A stretch of DNA of 64,000 nt from Paludibacteraceae bacterium (GTDB taxonomy: Bacteria > Bacteroidota > Bacteroidia > Bacteroidales > Paludibacteraceae). Below the pieces are notes generated by a model. It was not told where the DNA came from, made no database searches, and was given only the letters and a program-made list of their open reading frames with translations. Shown piece by piece: positions 54,101 through 61,291 of this stretch. The position numbers and the translations under genes were made by a program. How positions within the stretch are numbered: the first letter of the stretch is position 1; each line of letters starts with the position of its first letter. The DNA is taken from contig JAFWOU010000001.1 in NCBI GenBank assembly GCA_017509715.1, forward strand, positions 62,001 to 126,000. Direction: 5' to 3'.

Positions 54101-54485
54101 ACCCTCAACTCTCAACTATACCCTCATCCCCGAGGACGTGGAGATCATCACAGAAGATATGCCGGGTTGGCTGGTAGCCAACAACGGCATTCTGACCATC
54201 GCGCTGGATATTGAGTTGACCGACGAGTTGGTAGAAGAGGGTCTGGCACGTGAGTTGATCAACCGTATTCAGAACCTCAGAAAGCAGAGCGGACTGGAGA
54301 TCACGGACCGCATCCGCGTGACGATCCAGGATGTAGAGACGATCCACAACGCCGTGCTGCATTGCAATGACTACATCGCATCGCAGGTACTGGCCACCCA
54401 GCTGGAGTTGGCACCGAGTTGCGAGGGCGAGACGATCGATATTGATGGACAGAACATACAAATCAAAATAGAAAAAGCATCATGA
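51129..54485 (+). CDS. ileS: Isoleucyl-tRNA synthetase
   Basis: IleS charges tRNA-Ile. The 1118-residue cytosolic enzyme has the HIGH-type motif in GPPSANGMPGIHHVMAR, the editing-domain segment WTTTPWTLPSNTAL, and the KMSKS-type GNKMSKRLGNAVDP, followed by an anticodon-binding region and a C-terminal domain ending IDGQNIQIKIEK. Two low-complexity tracts interrupt it. Residues near 728-740 come from 11-bp repeats (DGQPTVNRQSKPTS) just before the conserved DRTEIDRWILSKLNS. A 19-residue tract near 978-996 comes from eight heptamers (FELSTSLNSQPSTLN). Both keep the frame and lie at domain borders, so the enzyme should remain functional. The 3' end overlaps the next gene by 4 bp. Confidence 0.96.
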   Translation: MKHFKEYKQLNLAALSEEVLAEWEKEHLFEKSVETREGHPAFLFFEGPPSANGMPGIHHVMARTIKDTFCRFKTMQGYQVRRKAGWDTHGLPVELGVEKMLGITKEDIGKKISVDEYNAACRKEVMKYTAEWTKLTKQMGYWVDLNDPYITYDNKYIETLWYLLKELYKKGYLYKGYTIQPYSPAAGTGLSSHELNQPGCYRDVKDLTCTAKFHLKDGRYIIAWTTTPWTLPSNTALCVGPKIDYVEIALESGEHIILAEARLSAYFENAEIVARYKGTDLVGLEYEPLFPWVNPGPGAYRVIPGDYVTTEDGTGIVHIAPTFGADDKKVGDAAGVPGLYMQTKDFGPRPMVDFTGKYWKIEDLDEAWVAANVNTELYGKYAGRFVKNAYDPTLTEKDESLDLHLCLEMKADGRLLKTEKHVHSYPHCWRTDKPVIYYPLDSWFIKSTMARDEMIALNKTINWQPESTGTGRFGQWLNNLNDWNLSRSRYWGTPLPIWRTEDGKEEICIGSIAELFAEIDKSVKAGFMTANPWPKHVVGDYSKENYDPSVIDLHRPYVDNIILVSPSGKPMKRELDLIDVWFDSGAMPYAQNHYPFENADAPRTADFISEGVDQTRGWFFTLHAIHTMIEGQVAYKNVISTGLVLDKNGNKMSKRLGNAVDPFTALEKYGADAVRWYMLTNSAPWENLKFDPEGVDEVRRKFFGTLYNTYGFFALYANVDGWQPASLTDGQPTVNRQSKPTSSQDRTEIDRWILSKLNSLVKEVTEAYETYEPTKAGRAISDFVQDDLSNWYVRLNRKRFWGGEMNADKQAAYETLYTCLKTVAQLMAPNAPFYADRLYRDLVGETVHLSEWPKADESLIDLNLERQMYLAQQATSMILSLRKRAEKNVRQPLQKAVIPTPDQETTDALLHVAELIKSEVNVKELVVVPAEQSEIRLVKKIKPNFKVLGKKVGAQMKALAAAISAMSQEDIEKMEKEGTFNFELSTSLNSQPSTLNYTLIPEDVEIITEDMPGWLVANNGILTIALDIELTDELVEEGLARELINRIQNLRKQSGLEITDRIRVTIQDVETIHNAVLHCNDYIASQVLATQLELAPSCEGETIDIDGQNIQIKIEKAS
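53311..53343 (+). repeat. Three tandem 11-mers CCGACGGTCAA inside ileS
   Basis: Two perfect copies and one with a single change (CCGACAGTCAA). Two more diverged 11-bp units (AGCCAACGTCG, AGCCAAGATCG) follow. The tract encodes a Gln/Thr/Asn-rich linker before the anticodon-binding domain. Confidence 0.9.
54061..54117 (+). repeat. Two blocks of four heptamers inside ileS
   Basis: Block one is GAACTTT, CAACTTT, GAACTTT, CAACTTC. After one base, block two is CTCAACT, CTCAACC, CTCAACT, CTCAACT. The total of 57 bp equals 19 codons, so the reading frame is kept. Confidence 0.92.
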
Positions 54486-54925
54486 AAGCATGCACATTTC
54501 GTAAGTCGGCACTCCGACTCCTATTCTTTGCGCTGGCAGGTGCGGCGCTGACCGGTTGTATCCCCACCACGCAGCCCACGTTCTACCTGCACGATCTGCA
54601 GGGACTCTGGCAAGAGAATAACACCCAGCACTACGTACGCTTCACCACCGAGCAGAGCGACGAGGCGGGCTACCTCTACGGCCGCGAGTGGGACGAAGGC
54701 GAGGATGTCTTCGAAGAAGACCTGGTGCCCCACGGCAACGGATGGTTTAAGTACCTGTTCGAAACCGATAATCAGAAGTTGACGGAGATCCACTTGATGG
54801 ACAACGGCGGTGCGGAGATACCCAAGATATACGTGGTGACCAAGCTGAATAGCACCACGCTGGAATACTACGAGAAGGATCATAAGGCCATCACGTACCG
54901 TTTTCAGAAGATGGTAGATAAATAA
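54482..54925 (+). CDS. Small lipoprotein, lipocalin-like
   Basis: The 147-residue product has a lipoprotein signal (RLLFFALAGAALTGC, Cys26) and a mature domain with LQGLWQENNTQHYVRFTTEQS at its start and a series of beta strands ending TLEYYEKDHKAITYRFQKM. This resembles lipocalin-like domains common in Bacteroidales lipoproteins, but there is no firm family assignment. It overlaps the ileS stop (ATGA) and precedes the AsmA-like gene by 6 bp. Confidence 0.7.
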   Translation: MKACTFRKSALRLLFFALAGAALTGCIPTTQPTFYLHDLQGLWQENNTQHYVRFTTEQSDEAGYLYGREWDEGEDVFEEDLVPHGNGWFKYLFETDNQKLTEIHLMDNGGAEIPKIYVVTKLNSTTLEYYEKDHKAITYRFQKMVDK

Positions 54926-54931
54926 ACGGCT

Positions 54932-57900
54932 ATGAAACTGTTTTGGAAGATACTCAAGATCTGCGGCATCACGTTGGCAAGCCTGATCGTGGTCACGTTG
55001 CTGGCTGTCGGCATCGCAATATGGATCGTGTTCACGCCGGACAAGGTGACGCCTATCGCCCGCGATTTTGCGGACGAGTATGTCACGGCTCCGCACCAGT
55101 TGGGCGAGGTGGATCTGACTTTCTTCTCCACCTTCCCCTACTTCGGCGTGCGCGTCGAGGGGCTGGAAATCGTGAATCCCGTTGAGGGCGCACAGAGCGA
55201 CACGCTGCTGGCGGCCAAGCAGGTGGTAGCCACCATCGACCTGATGGCTTTTCTCAATCAGAAGAAGCTGGACATCGGTACGCTGACGCTTCGCGACGTA
55301 CAGGCCAATATCTTCATCGATTCGCTGGGGCAAGCCAACTGGAACGTGTTTAAGTTGCCGCCCGACACCGCTGCGGAAGACACCTCGGCTTTTGAGTTAC
55401 CCTTCGACGAGATACGCGTCGACAACGCCATGATGGCCAGCAACCGACTGAGTTTCGTGGACCGCAAAGACAGCATCGAGGCCTCAATCCAGGGTTTTGC
55501 CTTTGATGCGGCCATCGACGGTTGGGACGACATACGGGTGCAGCTGAAGACCCTGGCTGTGAACGCTCGCGTCAAGGAGACCACCTATGCCACCGATGCC
55601 CAGATCAGCATCGATGCACCAGCAGCTGTTCATCTGGATAGCATGTATTTCGCCTTGCGCGATGCATCCGTAGCGGTCAATGACCTCAAGCTTGGACTGG
55701 ACGGCTGGATCGCCCTGAAGCCCGACATACGGATGGACATGAAAGCTACGGCCGAGAAATGGGATATCGAGCAACTGCTGGCGCTGGTGCCGAAGCAGTT
55801 TACCCGGGCGCTACGCGACATCGACGCCAAGGGATTGCTCACGCTGGAAGCTTCGGCCAAGGGTGTGTATAACGACTCGACAATGCCCGTGGCAGATGCC
55901 CACGTGCTGCTGGAAGATGCAACGGCACAATACAAGCCAATCCCCTTAGTTGCCGAGAATGTGCAAGCGGATATCACAGCGCACCTCGATTTGAACGACT
56001 CGCTGGCTTCCACGGCCTCGCTGAGCCTAGAGGCCGATACGAAGAAGAGTCACGTAAAGCTGACGGGTAGCGGCAAAGAACTGCTGGCCGATGCAGAGAT
56101 TGATGCGCAAGCCGAACTGGATGCCAACCTGCCGGACTTTGCATACTTCCTGCCGAAAGATATGAAGTTGGCCGGCAAAACGAAAGGCCAGGTGAGCGTC
56201 AAAGCACGCCTGTCGGAACTCCGGAAAATGCAACTCCGTCAGAGCAAGATAGATGGCGACTTCGACCTCAAGAAACTCGATGTACGCATGAGCGACCTGC
56301 AGGCCCAGTTGCCGGAAGGCAAACTCAAGGTGCGTCTGCCGAATCGCAAACCCTCGGCGCCGACCTACCGATGGCTGGATGCCAATTTGCAGATCAGCAA
56401 TGTGGACGTGCGGATGGGCGACATGCGCGTCAAACTGACGCAACCTACGCTGCGTGCCGAGACCAACGACCTCATGCATGGCAAGCAGATGGATGTCAAT
56501 GCCTCGCTGGCTGCGGCACTGTTGACGGCCAAGTCGGACAGTATGGACGTGACGGGCAAGCAGCCCAAGTTGGCGGCTAAGATGCAGTATGACACCCGCT
56601 CCGGTGCGCTGCCGACGATAGACGCTACGCTCAATATGACCGGACTGGATGCGCAGTACACCGATATCGACGCCGTGCTGAAGCAGACCAATCTGGTAGC
56701 CCACATGCATAGCGATCCGCAGCAGAAAGAGATGATGCACCTCAAGGCCGACCTGCAGACGCCGGACCTGAGCGTCAAGAAGGGGGATAGCATCCAGGCA
56801 CGGCTGACCGCTCCTAAACTGGCAGCCACGATGCAGTATAACAGCCAGGATACCACGACCTTGCCGACCATCGATGCCACGCTCGACTTCGCCAATATGG
56901 ACGGTACGTTCTCCGATATCACCACTTCGCTCAAGCAGGCTAAGTTGACAGCCGGCGTTCGCAGCGAGAAGAACAAGAAAGACGAACCGCAGATCAAGGC
57001 CTCGCTGGCCTCCGCGGCTCTCAAAGTCATGATGGGCGAGACGGTGAAAGCCAAGACACAAACCATCTCGATGGATGCCAAGGCACATTATAACCCCAAG
57101 TACAAGAAGAACCTGCTGCTGCAGTGGAATCCCCATCTGCGCGTCAACCTGCAGCAAGGCGAAGCCGAACTGGCGATGCTGACCATGCCGATTATCATAC
57201 CGTCGATCGACTTCTCCTACACCAACAAGATCTTCAAGATCAACCGCTCGCAGGTGCACCTGGGCAGTTCAGACTTCACCCTCTCGGGCGACGTGAACGA
57301 TATCGGTCCGTGGCTGCGCGGCGAAGGCATATTGAAGGGTGAGTTGAATTTTGAGAGCGACTATACCGACGTCAACGAGCTGATGGCACTCTTCTCGGCC
57401 GATGAGGGAAGCGAAGAGCAGACAGAGGAGTCGAAAGCTAAAAGTCAAAAGTCGAAAGACACACCGCACGAAGGCCCGTTCCTGGTGCCGACCGATGTGG
57501 ATCTGGCGCTCAATACCCGTATTGGTACCGCCGATGTATTCACCGAGCAGATATACGACGTAGGCGGCAAGGTATACGTGCGCAACGGCATTCTGGCGCT
57601 GGAGGAGATGGGCTTTGTATGTAATGCCGCCCGTCTGCAACTGACGGCCATGTACCGCACGCCTCGCCGCAACCACCTCTACCTGGGTCTGGATTACCAC
57701 ATGCTGGACGTAGATATCGACACGTTGATTGACATGATACCTACCGTCAAGGAGATAGTACCGATGCTCAATTCGTTCAAGGGCAATGCGGAGTTCCACC
57801 TGGCAGCCGAGACCTACCTCAACCAGAATTACGAACCCAAGATGTCCACCCTGCGCGGTGCGGCCTCGCTGTTTGCCAAGGACCTGGTAGTCATGGACGG

Positions 57901-58279
57901 CCAGACATTCACCAAGATCGCCAAACTGCTTAACTTCAAGAAGAAGACAGAGAACAAGGTGGATAGCATCTCGGCCGAGTTGACGGTATACAAGAACGAG
58001 ATCGACGTCTATCCGTTCTGCGTGCAGATGGACAACTACATGGTGGCGATGGGCGGACGGCATAATACCAACATGACCTTCGACTACGACATCAATGTCC
58101 TCAGCCCGATCTACCTGGGCGTCAACGTGAGCGGCAACCTGGATGACTTGCATATCAAGTTAGCCAAGTGTAAGTGGGCTAAGGACTTCAAGCCCCTGTT
58201 CCACCGCAAGGTGGATACCGAGTCGGCCGACCTGAGACGTCGCATCCGACAGTCGATGCAAAAAAATGTTAAAATTTAA
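54932..58279 (+). CDS. AsmA family / AsmA-like C-terminal region protein
   Basis: The 1115-residue protein has one N-terminal membrane helix (ITLASLIVVTLLAVGIAIWIV) and a long periplasmic beta-rich body of the AsmA group, bridge-like proteins linked to lipid transport and outer membrane assembly. VDLTFFSTFPYFGVRVEGLEI near the start and the C-terminal NMTFDYDINVLSPIYLGVNVSGNLDDLHIKLA-type region are typical. Residues about 505-720 hold tandem units of about 84 residues (LPTIDATLNMTGLDAQYTDI and LPTIDATLDFANMDGTFSDI mark two of them). A charged linker near residues 830-845 (EESKAKSQKSKD) is coded by four heptamers. Confidence 0.88.
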   Translation: MKLFWKILKICGITLASLIVVTLLAVGIAIWIVFTPDKVTPIARDFADEYVTAPHQLGEVDLTFFSTFPYFGVRVEGLEIVNPVEGAQSDTLLAAKQVVATIDLMAFLNQKKLDIGTLTLRDVQANIFIDSLGQANWNVFKLPPDTAAEDTSAFELPFDEIRVDNAMMASNRLSFVDRKDSIEASIQGFAFDAAIDGWDDIRVQLKTLAVNARVKETTYATDAQISIDAPAAVHLDSMYFALRDASVAVNDLKLGLDGWIALKPDIRMDMKATAEKWDIEQLLALVPKQFTRALRDIDAKGLLTLEASAKGVYNDSTMPVADAHVLLEDATAQYKPIPLVAENVQADITAHLDLNDSLASTASLSLEADTKKSHVKLTGSGKELLADAEIDAQAELDANLPDFAYFLPKDMKLAGKTKGQVSVKARLSELRKMQLRQSKIDGDFDLKKLDVRMSDLQAQLPEGKLKVRLPNRKPSAPTYRWLDANLQISNVDVRMGDMRVKLTQPTLRAETNDLMHGKQMDVNASLAAALLTAKSDSMDVTGKQPKLAAKMQYDTRSGALPTIDATLNMTGLDAQYTDIDAVLKQTNLVAHMHSDPQQKEMMHLKADLQTPDLSVKKGDSIQARLTAPKLAATMQYNSQDTTTLPTIDATLDFANMDGTFSDITTSLKQAKLTAGVRSEKNKKDEPQIKASLASAALKVMMGETVKAKTQTISMDAKAHYNPKYKKNLLLQWNPHLRVNLQQGEAELAMLTMPIIIPSIDFSYTNKIFKINRSQVHLGSSDFTLSGDVNDIGPWLRGEGILKGELNFESDYTDVNELMALFSADEGSEEQTEESKAKSQKSKDTPHEGPFLVPTDVDLALNTRIGTADVFTEQIYDVGGKVYVRNGILALEEMGFVCNAARLQLTAMYRTPRRNHLYLGLDYHMLDVDIDTLIDMIPTVKEIVPMLNSFKGNAEFHLAAETYLNQNYEPKMSTLRGAASLFAKDLVVMDGQTFTKIAKLLNFKKKTENKVDSISAELTVYKNEIDVYPFCVQMDNYMVAMGGRHNTNMTFDYDINVLSPIYLGVNVSGNLDDLHIKLAKCKWAKDFKPLFHRKVDTESADLRRRIRQSMQKNVKI
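57430..57457 (+). repeat. Four heptamers (GTCGAAA family) inside the AsmA-like gene
   Basis: The units are GTCGAAA, GCTAAAA, GTCAAAA and GTCGAAA. They encode a Lys/Ser-rich linker between beta-rich segments. Confidence 0.88.
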
Positions 58280-58283
58280 GCAT

Positions 58284-60365
58284 ATGAAAAAATCAGTATT
58301 TTTAGGACTTATGGCAATGAGTTTAATTGCTTGTACATGCAAGGATGAATGCCCTACTACGTATTCCGTACCGGCATTCGACCAGATCAAATTGGAGGAG
58401 TTCATGCCTGCTTTTGAGGCAGCTATCCAAGAGCAAAAAACCGAGGTGGACGCTATTGTCAACAACAGCGAGGAGCCCACTTTTGAGAACACCGTCGTAG
58501 CGCTCGACCGCACCGGCCTGAAGCTCGACAGCATCTCCGGAATCTTCTTCAACGTGCTGGAGGCTGACGGCAACGACGAGTGGAACGAGATCGCCGAGAA
58601 GGTATCGCCCCTCTTGAGCGACCTGAACGACGGCATTCTGCTCAACGAGGCGCTCTTCCAACGTGTGAAGGCTGTCTATGACCAGCGTGAGTCGCTGGGT
58701 CTGACGCCGGAGCAGATGCGACTGTTGACCGAGACCTACAAGTCGTTCGTCAACAACGGTGCCCAACTCAATCCCGAGCAGAAAGCCCGTCTGATGGAGA
58801 TCAACAAAGAGCTGGCTCTGCTAAGCCTGAAATTCGGCAACAACGTGGTAGCCGAGACCAACGCTTATCAGTACTTTGTGAAGGACGAGTCCCAACTGAA
58901 GGGTCTGCCCGAGAGCGCCAAAGCCGCCGCAGCCGAAGAGGCAGAGGCAGCCGGTCATAAGGGCGAGTGGCTCTTCACGCCCAAGCGCACCAGTTTCACC
59001 CCGGTGCTCCAGTACTGCGAGAATCGCGAGCTGCGCAAGGAGCTGCTCATGGCTTACACCACCCGTGGCAACCACGACAACGCCAATGACAACAAAGAAG
59101 TGATCAAGCGCACCATGGCGCTGCGTATCGAGAAAGCCAAACTGTTTGGCTACGACTGCCCCGCCGACTATATCCTGGCCGACTGCATGGCTAAGGACTC
59201 GAAGACCGTGGATAAGTTCCTGGCATCGGTATGGACGCCATCGCTGGAGGCGGCTAAGCGTGAGGCTGCCGAACTGCAGAAGATGCTGGAGCAGGACCTG
59301 CCGGGCGAGAAGTTGCAACCCTGGGACTGGTGGTACTACGCCGAGAAACTGCGTGCCGAGAAGTACAACCTGAACGAGGAAGAGCTGAAGCCCTACTTCG
59401 AACTGAACAACGTACGCAAGGGTGCCTTTGATCTGGCTACCAAACTGTATGGCATCCAGTTTGAGAAGGTGGACAACATGCCGGTATATAATCCGGAAGT
59501 GGAGGTATTCAAGGTGACCGAAGCCGACGGACGTCTCGTAGGCTTCCTCTATACCGACTATTTCCCGCGCGCAGGCAAGCGTCCGGGTGCATGGATGAAC
59601 AATATCTCTTCGCAGTATATCGACGCCAACGGCGTGGATCATCGTCCGGTGATCATCAACGTGGGTAACTTCAACAAGCCTACCGCAGGCAACCCCTCGC
59701 TGCTCTCGATGGACGACGTAGAGACCCTCTTCCATGAGTTTGGTCATGCCCTGCACGGTCTGCTCTCCAAGGCCCACTATAAGAGCCTGAGCGGAACCAA
59801 TACGCCGCGCGACTTCGTGGAACTGCCCTCGCAGTTCATGGAGAACTACTGCTACGAGCCGGAGATCATCCGTACCTATGCGCGTCACTACAAGACCGAC
59901 GAGGTCATCCCCGATAGCCTGATCGAGAAGATCAATAATGCCGGTAAGTTCAACCAGGGATTCGTCACCACCGAACTGCTCTCCGCATCCATCCTGGATA
60001 TGGACTACCATGAGTTGACCACTGTAGACGGACTGGATGTCAATGCCTTTGAGGCCGCTTCGATGGCTAAGATGCAGATGATCCCGGAGATCATCGTACG
60101 CTATCGCTCCACGTTCTACAACCATATCTTCACCACCGGCTACGAGGCTGGCTACTACAGCTACACCTGGTCGGCTGTGCTGGATGCCGATGCGTTTGCA
60201 GCCTTCAAGGAGACGGGCAACATCCTGAATCCGGAGGTAGCTAAGCGTTTCCGTCACTTGCTGGAGCAGGGCGGTACGCGTGATGCACAAGAGCTCTACC
60301 TGGAGTTCCGCGGCAAGGAAGCCGATCCGCAGTACCTGCTGCGCCGCAAGGGATTCATCGAGTAA
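58284..60365 (+). CDS. M3 family metallopeptidase (peptidyl-dipeptidase Dcp-like), lipoprotein
   Basis: The 693-residue protein has a lipoprotein signal (MKKSVFLGLMAMSLIAC, Cys17) and the M3 zinc site HEFGH at residues 483-487 (in ETLFHEFGHALHGLLSK), with the third ligand Glu region downstream (DFVELPSQFMENYC). It matches the Dcp branch of oligopeptidases, which remove C-terminal dipeptides. As a lipoprotein it would act on peptides in the periplasm or at the surface. The internal ATG at 58284 was chosen over one six codons earlier because it gives the canonical signal sequence. A short gap (11 bp) separates it from the next gene. Confidence 0.94.
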   Translation: MKKSVFLGLMAMSLIACTCKDECPTTYSVPAFDQIKLEEFMPAFEAAIQEQKTEVDAIVNNSEEPTFENTVVALDRTGLKLDSISGIFFNVLEADGNDEWNEIAEKVSPLLSDLNDGILLNEALFQRVKAVYDQRESLGLTPEQMRLLTETYKSFVNNGAQLNPEQKARLMEINKELALLSLKFGNNVVAETNAYQYFVKDESQLKGLPESAKAAAAEEAEAAGHKGEWLFTPKRTSFTPVLQYCENRELRKELLMAYTTRGNHDNANDNKEVIKRTMALRIEKAKLFGYDCPADYILADCMAKDSKTVDKFLASVWTPSLEAAKREAAELQKMLEQDLPGEKLQPWDWWYYAEKLRAEKYNLNEEELKPYFELNNVRKGAFDLATKLYGIQFEKVDNMPVYNPEVEVFKVTEADGRLVGFLYTDYFPRAGKRPGAWMNNISSQYIDANGVDHRPVIINVGNFNKPTAGNPSLLSMDDVETLFHEFGHALHGLLSKAHYKSLSGTNTPRDFVELPSQFMENYCYEPEIIRTYARHYKTDEVIPDSLIEKINNAGKFNQGFVTTELLSASILDMDYHELTTVDGLDVNAFEAASMAKMQMIPEIIVRYRSTFYNHIFTTGYEAGYYSYTWSAVLDADAFAAFKETGNILNPEVAKRFRHLLEQGGTRDAQELYLEFRGKEADPQYLLRRKGFIE

Positions 60366-60376
60366 GACCTGAACGC

Positions 60377-61291
60377 ATGGGGCTCCTGCTTAAATACATA
60401 TCCAAACTGTCTCTACCGGTAGCTATCCTGCTACTGGTAGGGATTGGTTTGCTATGGTTGCCCTCGTTTACGGAGCATAATGGCGGCAACGTCATGCTCA
60501 CGCTGCTGCTCACACTCCTCTCGGCTGCGTTGCTGCAGTTCTTCTTCCATTTCTCGGGTATGACGCGCGACACCGACATACTGCCGGCCGTACTCTATTT
60601 TGCGGCTATCTCGGTGTTCCCCACGCTCCACACGCAATGGCAAGCGCAAGTCGGTGTATGCGCTATGCTGATCATCATGCATATCCTCTTCCGGGGTTTT
60701 CGTGAGAAAGAGACCGCCCAAGATGCCTTCATCTCCTCGCTGCTCCTGCTGCTCGCATCGCTGCTGGTGCCCGACATGATTTGGCTCTTTCCCTTCATAT
60801 GGATAGCCTATATCGTCCTCTCCGCCTTCAGCGTGCGCACTATGCTGGCTACGCTCATCGCCCTGGGCGTGTTTGTCATCTACCTGGGCTTGGGTGTCTA
60901 TACCCGGCATATGGCCAATCCGTATATCCATCTGCTGGATCGTCAGTTTATCTTTGAGTCGGCCGACCCGGAAGAATGGGTCATGCAGGCCGCACTCATG
61001 TGCATGGGTTGCTATTTCTTCATCATCACGATCATTCGTGTCGACCGCGACAGTGTGCGCCAGCAGGCGGTGCTGACGCTCTATGCGCTCTTCTTTGCCG
61101 CCACTATCATGATGGTGCTCTACCCCATGTCGCCCATGCGCGCCCTGCCGCTGATGCTCGTGATGCTCACCGGACTGGCTGTGACCTTCATGCGCCAGAC
61201 CGAGTCGGTTCACCGCGGTCTGGTATTCTTGCTTTATATGGCGCTGCTTGCGGCCGGATATGTTGTTCCTACACTGGTGTTCGACATTTAG
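60377..61291 (+). CDS. Uncharacterised polytopic membrane protein (DUF6427-like)
   Basis: The 304-residue protein has about ten membrane helices (for example LSLPVAILLLVGIGLLWLP, VMLTLLLTLLSAALLQFFF, AFISSLLLLLASLLVPDMIW, MLATLIALGVFVIYLGLGVY, ALPLMLVMLTGLAVTFM). The pattern, with a short DTDILPAVLY loop and a central PFIWIAYIVLS, resembles the DUF6427 membrane proteins of Bacteroidota; I am not certain of this. Function is unknown. It ends the plus-strand run that begins with ileS and overlaps the convergent TonB receptor gene by 4 bp. Confidence 0.72.
   Translation: MGLLLKYISKLSLPVAILLLVGIGLLWLPSFTEHNGGNVMLTLLLTLLSAALLQFFFHFSGMTRDTDILPAVLYFAAISVFPTLHTQWQAQVGVCAMLIIMHILFRGFREKETAQDAFISSLLLLLASLLVPDMIWLFPFIWIAYIVLSAFSVRTMLATLIALGVFVIYLGLGVYTRHMANPYIHLLDRQFIFESADPEEWVMQAALMCMGCYFFIITIIRVDRDSVRQQAVLTLYALFFAATIMMVLYPMSPMRALPLMLVMLTGLAVTFMRQTESVHRGLVFLLYMALLAAGYVVPTLVFDI

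Noticed and set aside
58821..60290. 489-residue minus-strand frame opposite the M3 peptidase
   Set aside because: The sense strand carries the HEFGH zinc motif and full-length similarity; the antisense frame has none.
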